Source of the DNA: Thiomicrorhabdus sp. zzn3
GTDB taxonomy: Bacteria > Pseudomonadota > Gammaproteobacteria > Thiomicrospirales > Thiomicrospiraceae
Assembly: GCF_029767755.1 (NCBI RefSeq)
Contig: NZ_JARUQS010000001.1
Span: forward strand, 1,593,112-1,657,111
Direction: 5' to 3'
DNA length: 64,000 bases
Shown: positions 53,635-62,313 of the stretch, one piece after another
How the letters are laid out: every line of letters starts with the position of its first letter
How positions within the stretch are numbered: the first letter of the stretch is position 1
Program-made: the position numbers and the translations under genes
The notes under the pieces: generated by a model
Told to the model about the DNA's origin: nothing
Databases searched by the model: none
The model's input: only the letters and a program-made list of their open reading frames with translations

Positions 53635-54324
53635 TTACAGATTCTTAGCCAGTTTTGAATGCGTATGGAATACCACTAAGGAGCACTCTGTATCAATATT
53701 ACCAGATTCAGGATCAAACGCAGGCTGAATAAACTCCTTTCCGTCCCACTCATCTTTCGTTTTCTTGACTTCCTTATCATCATGCAGCGTATAACTGCAA
53801 TGATCTACCAAGTAAAAGGGAGAGATACGCTCATTAATGGCATTGAGCAATTTGGGCAGATCGCCATCATGCTGCAAAGCCATATTAAGGTTGAGGCGAC
53901 TAAAATAAAAAAAGCCTTTATCCACTGTGATACCGCTGAAACGGTTACTGTCCAATGCCTGCTCCGGGGTAAACTGGAAGGTAAACTCTGGCATAACCAA
54001 GGTCTTTTGCATCTGAATCAGGGAGTCCGCCCAAAAAACGCGATCCTGCTGCTTAACAATCCCTTTTCGCACCAAGTCCTTATATTTTTCACCATATTGT
54101 TTATAAAGCTTGACCTGTTGCTGCAAAAAGTTAACCTGGCTACGAAGAGAGTTCAGTTCTCTAAACTTAACCGTTTCTATCTTTTTAAGCTCTTGCTGCT
54201 TCTCAGTCACGAGCTGCCACAAGCCGGCGAAAATCCCAATGAGAATAGCCATGACTAGCAATGCTTTAAGATAAAACTTTTTGATTACCGAGAGTGAAAA
54301 CAGATTACTTAGACTTTCCATCAT
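53635..54324 (-). CDS. mshJ: MshJ/PilO-like inner-membrane pilus assembly protein
   Basis: This 229-residue protein has a short cytoplasmic end, one transmembrane helix (YLKALLVMAILIGIFAGLWQL), a coiled coil (about 45-85) and a periplasmic alpha/beta region, the PilO/MshJ architecture. The assignment is mainly positional and structural. The gene overlaps the preceding one by 20 bases. It should form part of the inner-membrane alignment complex. Confidence 0.7.
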   Translation of the reverse strand: MMESLSNLFSLSVIKKFYLKALLVMAILIGIFAGLWQLVTEKQQELKKIETVKFRELNSLRSQVNFLQQQVKLYKQYGEKYKDLVRKGIVKQQDRVFWADSLIQMQKTLVMPEFTFQFTPEQALDSNRFSGITVDKGFFYFSRLNLNMALQHDGDLPKLLNAINERISPFYLVDHCSYTLHDDKEVKKTKDEWDGKEFIQPAFDPESGNIDTECSLVVFHTHSKLAKNL

Positions 54325-55888
54325 GCACCCTCATCTTAATTTTAAATGGCAAAGCAATGACCTCGGCTTTTTCCATGGACTCCATATCGATGGTCACGGC
54401 CTGTTTTAAGTTACGGTTCAACGGCTCTAACGTGAGCTGCACATCCTGCAAACTAGGAACGTTTTTTAAATCTTCCACTAATGCATCGACCCATGCCACC
54501 GGTTCTTTAAAATAATCTTTGTATGGAAAAACCCAACCATCAACCTCTACTTCAAAGGTATGACTGTCTAAACGATCTTTTTGTTTCCATTCCACCTTAA
54601 CGAGTTGAGTATGCTCATGCTTAGCGAACACATCACTGATCGGTTTTACTTTGAAACCAACTGTACGCTCTTGCTTTAAGCCCAAGATCGCTTCTGAAAA
54701 GTCAACCGAAGCCTTGATTTCCTTAGCATCAATTTGCAGATCTACTTCTTTTTGCAGTCGTTCTTTTTCTGCAATGTGGTTTTTAATTTGTTGATCCAGC
54801 AGTTCCAATTTATATTGGCTAAGGTAGGTGTTAATGCCCATCACCGATGCATAACTCAATAAGGCGATGGCCAACAAACTGTTTGCTGCAATTAAGGTTC
54901 GCTGCGCTCCAATTGAGAAACGCATGCGCGCGGCATATTCATTTGAGTAAAACGGCGCGATAGAGTGATTAATGACAAATTCTGCCAACATCGACGAGGC
55001 ATAATAGGCTTTGGAATCTCTAAGACCGCAAAGTGTTCGTTTAAAGTCAATGCTGCCTAATGTCATTGCATGAAAAAGCGTGTTCTGCATCTCATCTTCA
55101 GAGATAATCAAGCCTTCACTCAAAACGCGCTTTTCCAGCTCAAACAAGTTCAACTCATCGCTGTCCAGGAAGATATAACCAATGGAATGCTGATCCTTAA
55201 TCAGACTTTGATTGTAGATATAGTTGCGAGCCAGCTTGGCTTCATGAATCAGTGCTGACTGAACTCCATGCGGATCCATCTCATCTACGTCAATTTCAAT
55301 TAAACGACTGATTCGCAATTTTCCTTCATTAAAGAAAGTTTGGCGATAACTGGTTTTGCCATGTCTCGAAATAATAAAGTAAGGGCGCTCAAACTCTTTA
55401 TTATTTAGTCCGAGCTCTTTCTTTAAATAACGCTCAGCGTACTGCGCTAACAAAAATGGCGCCGACTGGATCGCTTCAAGTGTTACTTCAAACTGCTCCA
55501 AGGCTGAAAAAAACTGCATCAAATGCGAAGGGGCAACAATCGAAGCCGTCATCATGAACTCTTCCGCCCGGCCCTCGGGGTTGGTCTGCGTGATACCCGT
55601 CCATTGAGTGTTCACAAAATCAGCGCCTTCCGCCTTTAAGCGCTCCGTCACCCCTTTCTGAACAGATGCCTTTTCCCACAGATATAATCGCGGATAGGGG
55701 TCGATGGAAATGTCCTCATCAACCAAATCAAAGATCACGGTAAAGCGCATTTTTTTCGGGGAATCGACAAGCCAGTCTTCAAAATCCTGAAGTTCTTCCC
55801 AAGCGAAAAACTTCGGTTCCGCCAGAAAACGACAGTTTTCGGAAAAGGCAACTATGCCTTGATCATTTAAGTAGAATACGCCCTTCAC
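54305..55888 (-). CDS. mshI: MshI-like protein, apparent PilM-PilN-like fusion
   Basis: This 527-residue protein lies where mshI is expected. Residues 1-335 are soluble and resemble the cytoplasmic actin-like PilM/GspL region by strand-helix pattern (for example FTVIFDLVDEDI and PYFIISRHGKTSYRQTFF). A single helix (LIAANSLLAIALLSYASVMGI, about 340-360) is followed by a coiled coil and a small periplasmic alpha/beta domain, the PilN layout. So one gene seems to cover what two genes do in other pili. No nucleotide-binding motif is certain. The start overlaps the mshG stop (4 bases). Confidence 0.6.
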   Translation of the reverse strand: MKGVFYLNDQGIVAFSENCRFLAEPKFFAWEELQDFEDWLVDSPKKMRFTVIFDLVDEDISIDPYPRLYLWEKASVQKGVTERLKAEGADFVNTQWTGITQTNPEGRAEEFMMTASIVAPSHLMQFFSALEQFEVTLEAIQSAPFLLAQYAERYLKKELGLNNKEFERPYFIISRHGKTSYRQTFFNEGKLRISRLIEIDVDEMDPHGVQSALIHEAKLARNYIYNQSLIKDQHSIGYIFLDSDELNLFELEKRVLSEGLIISEDEMQNTLFHAMTLGSIDFKRTLCGLRDSKAYYASSMLAEFVINHSIAPFYSNEYAARMRFSIGAQRTLIAANSLLAIALLSYASVMGINTYLSQYKLELLDQQIKNHIAEKERLQKEVDLQIDAKEIKASVDFSEAILGLKQERTVGFKVKPISDVFAKHEHTQLVKVEWKQKDRLDSHTFEVEVDGWVFPYKDYFKEPVAWVDALVEDLKNVPSLQDVQLTLEPLNRNLKQAVTIDMESMEKAEVIALPFKIKMRVHDGKSK

Positions 55889-57090
55889 AACTGTACCTTC
55901 GATATGGTGTCATAAATTGGACCAAGTACCGCGAGCATGATCCAACCTACAATAAATCCCATCACTAATGTCAAAATAGGCTCAATTGTAGGTTCGATTT
56001 TTTCGATCAATTCTTTGGCTTCTCGATCGTACAAATAACTGATATTTTTAAGGGCCTCGTCCATTTGACCGCTGTTTTCTCCAACCCTCACCATTCGAAT
56101 CGCCATCGTTGGAAAGACTTCGGCTTCCTTAAAAGATTCATGGATAGATTTACCTTCCTTAATCAGTTCTACCGCAGTATCGATATTCTTTTCCAGATAG
56201 GTGTTGCCTGCCACCGTAGCGGTCATTTTTAGGCTGTCTGTAAAGCTGACCCCTGCGCCATACATCACTGCCAGTGAATTCGCGATACGAGCCAACTTTA
56301 ATTTATGAATCACCGGGCCTATGATGCTGAGATTTAAGACCATCTTATCCGTCTTCAATTTAAAGTCATCTGACTTGCTTCTCCATGCTTTCAAAGCAAC
56401 ATAAAACAGAGTTGGTACGATAAAAATTTCCAGAAGATGCCCGCTGATAAAATCTGAAGTTGCAATCAGCGCCACTGTCGCTATCCCAATCTCTCCTCCC
56501 ATGGACTTGATGAATCCAAGCAGTTCTGGTACCACCAGCACCATCATTAAGATGACAACCGCGATGACTACGGTAGCCACAATTGAGGGGTAAATCATAA
56601 CTTTCTTGGCTTTAGATGCGAGCTCATCTTCCCACTTCAACATATTGGCCAGATCTTCTAAGATCTTGTCTAATCGCCCAGTATTTTCACCGACAGACAC
56701 CAGGGAGACATAAACATTACCAAAAATATGTTCATAATCCCTCAAGGCATCAGAAAAGGTAGCACCACCCTGCATTGCATCAAAAATTCCAGCCAACACC
56801 TGTTTAACCTGGTCATTTTCATAGGAATCACGTAAATCTTCGATCACCTCCATAAGTGGAACACCGGCTTTCAGCAATTGTTCAAACTGAAAAGTGATCG
56901 CAATGATGTCTTTACGTTTTATTTTGGGCTGACCAAGGCCAAACAACCCAGGAGTTTGCTTCTTACCACTAATTAGATTTATGTCTTTTTTCAGTAACCG
57001 TTGATTGAGTTCGTGGAGATTCGCCGCCGGCATCACTCCACTTACCCGCTTGCCAAAACGATTAATTCCTGTATAGCGATAATTCTGCAT
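55885..57090 (-). CDS. mshG: MshG, type II secretion F-like platform protein
   Basis: This 401-residue inner-membrane protein has the two repeated GspF domains (about 60-185 and 265-390), each with the conserved helical pattern (FEQLLKAGVPLMEVIEDL, and ANSLAVMYGAGVSFTDSLKM), and three transmembrane helices. The platform protein contacts the assembly ATPase encoded 12 bases upstream. Family membership is certain, the MSHA assignment rests on operon context. Confidence 0.88.
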   Translation of the reverse strand: MQNYRYTGINRFGKRVSGVMPAANLHELNQRLLKKDINLISGKKQTPGLFGLGQPKIKRKDIIAITFQFEQLLKAGVPLMEVIEDLRDSYENDQVKQVLAGIFDAMQGGATFSDALRDYEHIFGNVYVSLVSVGENTGRLDKILEDLANMLKWEDELASKAKKVMIYPSIVATVVIAVVILMMVLVVPELLGFIKSMGGEIGIATVALIATSDFISGHLLEIFIVPTLFYVALKAWRSKSDDFKLKTDKMVLNLSIIGPVIHKLKLARIANSLAVMYGAGVSFTDSLKMTATVAGNTYLEKNIDTAVELIKEGKSIHESFKEAEVFPTMAIRMVRVGENSGQMDEALKNISYLYDREAKELIEKIEPTIEPILTLVMGFIVGWIMLAVLGPIYDTISKVQL

Positions 57091-57102
57091 TTAAATCGAC
57101 CT

Positions 57103-58788
57103 TTATAATAATTCGGTCAAATTCACAACACGGCTGACTTCTTCAACTGAAGTTTTGCCCTGTTTCACCCACCGTAAACCACTCTTAGCCATGGTTGAGA
57201 AACCATTTTTCAACGCTTCATCCAAAATCGCATGCTGAGATTCACCCGCGAGTAACATATCATCCATTTCAGCGGTAAATCTCAAGGTTTCTAAAATCGC
57301 CAAGCGCCCTTTGTATCCTGTCTGATTACATTTGTCACAGCCTTTTGCCCGGTACAAAGTCATTTCCTGATCCGGAGAAAGCCCCATGATCTGTCTTTCG
57401 AAAGTTTCGGCCTCATAAGGCTCTTTGCATTTTTCACATAATCGCCGTGCCAAGCGCTGTGCAACGACACCGATGATATTTCCAGAAAGAATCGAGGGGG
57501 AAACCCCAATATCAATCAGTCTTGGAACGGCTCCAATGGCAGAGTTCGTATGCAATGTTGCAAATACTTGATGCCCCGTCATTGCTGCCCTCAAGGCCAT
57601 TTCGGCCGTTTCCGGATCTCGGATCTCACCAATCAATATAATATCGGGATCTTGTCTTAACAGCGCCCTTATCCCTGCGGCGAAATCCATGCCAATCTCT
57701 TCATTCACCGCCGTTTGGCGGATCATCGACATTGGGTATTCAACAGGATCTTCCAGCGTCATGATATTTACCCCCACTTGATTCAATTCATTTAAAATTG
57801 AATAAAGTGTGGTGGTTTTCCCGGAACCGGTCGGCCCGGTTACCAACATAATTCCAGTTGGCCTTGCCAACATCAACTTCAATTCCTCGTAGGATTCAGG
57901 ATCCAACCCTAATTTATCAAGAGGGACAATCCCTTTCTCCCGATCCAAAATCCTTAAAACAAAGTTTTCACCATGTGACGTTGGTAAAGATGAGACACGA
58001 AAATCAATACGACGCCCGTGTACAATCAAATCCATTCGTCCATCTTGCGGCAAACGTTGCTCAGTTAAGTCAAGACGAGACATTACTTTTAATCGTACAA
58101 CCAGGCCTGACCAAAACGATTTATGCAGTAGGCGAACCTCTTGTAAAACCCCGTCAATTCGGTAACGGATACGAATATAGTTTTCTTCGGGCTCAAAATG
58201 CACATCTGAAGCGTTCCTTTTGACGGCATCGGTTAGAATACTGTCAACCAAACGCACCATCGGCTGAGAATATTCTCGTGCTTCGGACAGCCGGTTAATG
58301 TCGATCTTACCTGTTTCAAGCTCCCTAAGAATTCCATCAATCGATAGCTCATAACCGTAGTAATTGTCGATTGTGTTAGAAATTTCTTTTTCAACGCCCA
58401 ATGATGGGACAATTTGAATATCAGGTTTTTGTATGTGTCTCTTAAGCTTATCGAGCAATAAAATGTCATCAGGTGTCGCCATAGCCACCTTCAGAACATT
58501 ATCTTGAAGACTGATCGGCATCACCGTGTAATTTCGGGCAAACGACTCCGAAACCAGACTGATGGCTTTGGCATCCGGCACAATGCCGTTCAGGGAAACG
58601 GATTCAAAGCCAACGGATTCGCCAATCGCTTCGCTGATATCTTCTTCGGATAGGAAGCCTAAACGAAATAAGGCTTCACCTAATTTCTTGCCTGTCTTTC
58701 TTTGCTCAGTTAATGCGATTTCTAACTGATCAGGCGTAATTTTTCCATCTGCAATCAGACGCTGTCCTAATAGCGCTGGATGTGTCAT
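57103..58788 (-). CDS. mshE: MshE, pilus extension ATPase with MshEN c-di-GMP domain
   Basis: This 561-residue ATPase powers pilin polymerisation. GPTGSGKTTTLYS (Walker A, near 321), EDPVEYP, LIGEIRDPETAE (Walker B) and TLHTNSA are intact, and a tetracysteine zinc site is made of CEKCKEP and CDKCNQTG. The N-terminus has two repeated motifs (RLIADGKITPDQLEIALTEQ and ALFRLGFLSEEDISEAIGE) typical of the MshEN domain, which binds c-di-GMP in Vibrio MshE. The start overlaps the upstream stop by 4 bases. GGDEF/EAL and HD-GYP enzymes in the same window could set the signal. Confidence 0.92.
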   Translation of the reverse strand: MTHPALLGQRLIADGKITPDQLEIALTEQRKTGKKLGEALFRLGFLSEEDISEAIGESVGFESVSLNGIVPDAKAISLVSESFARNYTVMPISLQDNVLKVAMATPDDILLLDKLKRHIQKPDIQIVPSLGVEKEISNTIDNYYGYELSIDGILRELETGKIDINRLSEAREYSQPMVRLVDSILTDAVKRNASDVHFEPEENYIRIRYRIDGVLQEVRLLHKSFWSGLVVRLKVMSRLDLTEQRLPQDGRMDLIVHGRRIDFRVSSLPTSHGENFVLRILDREKGIVPLDKLGLDPESYEELKLMLARPTGIMLVTGPTGSGKTTTLYSILNELNQVGVNIMTLEDPVEYPMSMIRQTAVNEEIGMDFAAGIRALLRQDPDIILIGEIRDPETAEMALRAAMTGHQVFATLHTNSAIGAVPRLIDIGVSPSILSGNIIGVVAQRLARRLCEKCKEPYEAETFERQIMGLSPDQEMTLYRAKGCDKCNQTGYKGRLAILETLRFTAEMDDMLLAGESQHAILDEALKNGFSTMAKSGLRWVKQGKTSVEEVSRVVNLTELL

Positions 58789-60584
58789 AGTTCCTTCTGC
58801 CCGAGAAACTGCTTAATTGTTGCTAACCTAAGTTTTATTTGTTCTGAGTCAAAGCTCACTGACTGTGTATTTGCATGCACTAATGCCAAGGTGTAATATT
58901 TTTCAGCCAACACATATTTACCCAACCTATCCAAACTTATCGCTAAATTGACAAGATAATCTGAATTTGAATCATCTAAAGAATAGGCTTGGAAAAAATA
59001 GGCTTGAGCTTTCTCCCAATCAGTTTCCTGTGCATAAATATTTCCTAACGCATAATTAAGAATCGCGGACTGAGGGTGTTTACTTAGAACGCGTTTAATC
59101 TCTCTCTTCCACTGCTCACCGCTCAAACTCCCGCTGTTTAGTGCAACCACTGCTTCAAAAGCATGTAAATTGTCGGGAGCAATCTCAAGCGCTTTATAGT
59201 ATTGTTGGATAGCCCTTTCAACATCGCCCTGCTGCGCATAAACTGCGCCAAGACCATTCCAAGCTTCAACACTTTCGTCATTTACAGCTAAAACTTCTTC
59301 AAACTTCTGTTTTGCCAGAGGATAGTTCTGTGCATACAAGGCATCGTACGCTAGATTCAGCGAGGATTGACCCACAGAGCTTTTAACTTCAAGCATACCG
59401 CTCGTTACACTCACTGGCGTCACGACTGGCTTCCGGATGGTTTTTGAAGGCGGTGTGGGTTCTGTCTTGTTGTTCTCTATCGTTTTAGAACCAACATCCT
59501 CCTGTTCCTTTACGATATGGCTAATTTCTATATTTTGAGACTCTTGCGCACCGTCAGATCCGGCTGACTCAACTGTATCTTTACCCTTTTCTTCGGCATC
59601 GCCAACTTCAGAACGATCGAGAGTGGCGACTTCAACCTCTTCCTTTTTCTCAACTGCAGGTTTGGCAAGCTCCAGTGGTGCCCGAACTATCTCATACTTA
59701 CGCATACTCTGTTCAAGCTTATTATTTTGATCTTGAAAATAAAGAAGACTAAACAAGCTCAACAAGGTCAAGACAAATAACGACAAAAAGCTGTATAAAA
59801 GAAAGGTGGAAGAACGCCCGAAAAACACGTTGCGAATCGATTTAGTTAAACTGGATTTGAATCGCTGATTAGTCGTAAGAATGGCGTTGTTTTGTGGCGT
59901 TTCTTCAAGCTCGACCTTGTCAGAGATATTTGGCGTGGCTGAAGCCGACATTGGACGTTTATCCGCTTCCTTATACCCAGGAAGTTGACTTAAACTCCAT
60001 TCGTAGCTTTGATCTTCTTGCGACTCATTCTGATCATTTCTACCTTGATGAGCCGAAGAGATGTCATTAATGCCACTTTTGGAATTTTCTGATTCGTCAC
60101 TACTCTCTTCAAGATCGGCATTCTCTGTAATATCGCTTGGCGACTCTCCGGCACCAACAACGTCTTCAGCTTCATTTGAAACGAACACTTCATGTGATTT
60201 TTTTACTGACTCTTCTGCTTGCGGGTATTCCCCCCTATTTTCCAGAGGACTTACAGCATCAATAGCTTCCAAATCATCAATTGATAGCGAAGGGAGATCC
60301 GCTTCGTTTGTAAGTAAATCCTCCTCAGCTAACTGCAAGCTCGATTTATTCTCTGAATCGTGTTCTTTTTTGCTCTCAGAATAATTCTTATCGAGTTCAT
60401 CTTTAAGCTGTGTCGCTACATCCGAGTTGTTTTCCTGGTCTTGAAAATTAAACGCAATACCAGATTCCTGCTTATTATCAGGCTCAATAGCAGCTTCCGT
60501 CGCTACACGGACGCTTTCATCAGCCGCCTCATTCTGTTTCTTATTCTCAGCAGCTTTTTTCAAGGCTTCAAGTAATACACTCAC
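58785..60584 (-). CDS. mshN: MshN-like TPR protein
   Basis: This 599-residue protein has an acidic low-complexity cytoplasmic region (about 1-255, many Glu/Ser), a transmembrane helix (TFLLYSFLSLFVLTLLSLFSLLYF, about 260-283), a charged linker with coiled-coil character and a C-terminal TPR region (about 405-595: YPLAKQKFEEVLAVNDESVEAW, AIQQYYKALEIAPDNLHAF). MshN has this TPR layout. Position between the secretin and ATPase genes supports it. Its stop is coupled to mshE. Confidence 0.8.
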   Translation of the reverse strand: MSVLLEALKKAAENKKQNEAADESVRVATEAAIEPDNKQESGIAFNFQDQENNSDVATQLKDELDKNYSESKKEHDSENKSSLQLAEEDLLTNEADLPSLSIDDLEAIDAVSPLENRGEYPQAEESVKKSHEVFVSNEAEDVVGAGESPSDITENADLEESSDESENSKSGINDISSAHQGRNDQNESQEDQSYEWSLSQLPGYKEADKRPMSASATPNISDKVELEETPQNNAILTTNQRFKSSLTKSIRNVFFGRSSTFLLYSFLSLFVLTLLSLFSLLYFQDQNNKLEQSMRKYEIVRAPLELAKPAVEKKEEVEVATLDRSEVGDAEEKGKDTVESAGSDGAQESQNIEISHIVKEQEDVGSKTIENNKTEPTPPSKTIRKPVVTPVSVTSGMLEVKSSVGQSSLNLAYDALYAQNYPLAKQKFEEVLAVNDESVEAWNGLGAVYAQQGDVERAIQQYYKALEIAPDNLHAFEAVVALNSGSLSGEQWKREIKRVLSKHPQSAILNYALGNIYAQETDWEKAQAYFFQAYSLDDSNSDYLVNLAISLDRLGKYVLAEKYYTLALVHANTQSVSFDSEQIKLRLATIKQFLGQKEL

Positions 60585-60633
60585 GGCTTCTACCGCCTTT
60601 CACAACTTAAAAACTTCACAGTTAGTGATTAGG

Positions 60634-62313
60634 TTAATTTCGTTCAGTCTTCAAAAACTGTCGTAGAGAAGACAAATCTCCATTGTCTAAGTCTGGATTT
60701 TTGACGACTACAGGACGTATAAAAATAACCAGCTCGCTTTTTTTAGCATAATCATCTTTATAGGAAAAAATATCACCCACAAAAGGCAGCTCATTTACCC
60801 ATGGAACAGCATTTTTATCATTTGTGTTAGAGTCTTCGATCAGACCACCGATTACAGCCGTTTGCATATCCTTTAATTTCAGAACCGATGCCATCTCTCG
60901 CTCTTGAATAACAGGAATTCGACTGACAATGTTTTCACGCGCCAAATCAGGACTTGGGTCGTTAACATACCCCACTATTCGTGAAATAGTCGGTCTAATA
61001 TTCAATGACACATCATCCCCATCACTAACAAAAGGGGTTACACTCATCATAAACCCAACCGGGACGGTATGAACCTCAGTTTCGTAAGTTGTCACGCCAG
61101 CGCTTGTAGAGGTTGCCGCCTCTCTATTCACTTCAATCGTAAAATAAACTTCGTTGTTAACCACTTTCAATAACGCAGTCTGGTTGTTAACAGCCATGAT
61201 CTTAGGGCTAGAGAGAACCTTGGTTTTACCGAACTGTTGAAGCATTCGCAGTCCGAGATCCCAATCACCACCAATTCCCGTAAAATTAAATGCCAAGGCT
61301 GAGTTAGATGCTAACGATGTCGAAATCAAGTTTTGGCTTAATACACCACTTCCATCATCCGATTTAACCAACGTAGACCAATCGATACCAGCTTGGTATT
61401 GATCCGACAATTCTACTTCTACCACTGTCGCTTCAATCAGAACCTGCTTTTCTGCACGATCCATTACCTGGTCTAAGTATGTTTTAACTGCTCTATGCTC
61501 GGCACCTGTTGCATAGATAGTAATAACGCCCGCTTCTTCATTAATTACCACATTTTGATTTAACGCTTTACCCGCACTCCCTGAACCGGTTTTTACAGCC
61601 TGTCCTTGTGCAAGGGTTCCAGATTTAACGATTCTGGATAAGTTTTCTTCAAGCTTTGCCCAGAAGTCATGTTCTGACACAACCTTGATATTAGCGGCAC
61701 TACCACCTGTTGACGCACTGCCTGCAGACGTACCAATACCGGATGGACCACCAACAGACATCTTCATATCGATCGTATCTTGACTGACTTTCTTAAGATT
61801 AACGTAATCTATGGAATAATTATCCCAATAGGGTTTATCAGGTTTCACAACGATACTTCCTGGCTTGATCTCATATAAAAAACCAAGCTGAATTGAAATT
61901 CTTTTCAAAATGGTATTCAAATCCTGATTGATTGCATTAATGGTTACAGAACCATCTACGCCGGCGTGTAAATCCAATTGTTTATTAGAGTCTTGTGCCA
62001 ATTTCAACAGTAACTCCGACAAAGGAATATTTACCGCAGAGACAGAATACTTTCTTACCGAGTGCTGAAAGTTAGGTTTAGGAGGAAGCACCGCCTTTTT
62101 AGTTACAATGCTTGGGATGTCAGCATTAGGCTGACTTTGTGGCCCTATAATTTCTTTCTTTTGCAAATGTCCAGCCAGAGCAAATTCACTATCAACAGGA
62201 GGTGAAACAGGCTCTCGATTAACTTCCGATGTTGCACAGGAAACCAATATTAATGCAGAAATGACAGCAATTGACACAGAACGAAATATTTTGAATGAAA
62301 TAGAGTAATTCAT
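60634..62313 (-). CDS. mshL: MshL, outer-membrane secretin lipoprotein
   Basis: This 559-residue secretin forms the pilus exit pore. The N-terminus ends in LILVSCATSE, a lipoprotein signal with the lipidated cysteine. A secretin N0/STN domain (about 93-160: VNIPLSELLLKLAQDSN) precedes the secretin domain, with QVLIEATVVEVELSD and, near the C-terminus, VSRIPVIQEREMASVLKLKDMQTAVIGGL written over about residues 460-490. The start overlaps mshM by 4 bases. Confidence 0.9.
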   Translation of the reverse strand: MNYSISFKIFRSVSIAVISALILVSCATSEVNREPVSPPVDSEFALAGHLQKKEIIGPQSQPNADIPSIVTKKAVLPPKPNFQHSVRKYSVSAVNIPLSELLLKLAQDSNKQLDLHAGVDGSVTINAINQDLNTILKRISIQLGFLYEIKPGSIVVKPDKPYWDNYSIDYVNLKKVSQDTIDMKMSVGGPSGIGTSAGSASTGGSAANIKVVSEHDFWAKLEENLSRIVKSGTLAQGQAVKTGSGSAGKALNQNVVINEEAGVITIYATGAEHRAVKTYLDQVMDRAEKQVLIEATVVEVELSDQYQAGIDWSTLVKSDDGSGVLSQNLISTSLASNSALAFNFTGIGGDWDLGLRMLQQFGKTKVLSSPKIMAVNNQTALLKVVNNEVYFTIEVNREAATSTSAGVTTYETEVHTVPVGFMMSVTPFVSDGDDVSLNIRPTISRIVGYVNDPSPDLARENIVSRIPVIQEREMASVLKLKDMQTAVIGGLIEDSNTNDKNAVPWVNELPFVGDIFSYKDDYAKKSELVIFIRPVVVKNPDLDNGDLSSLRQFLKTERN

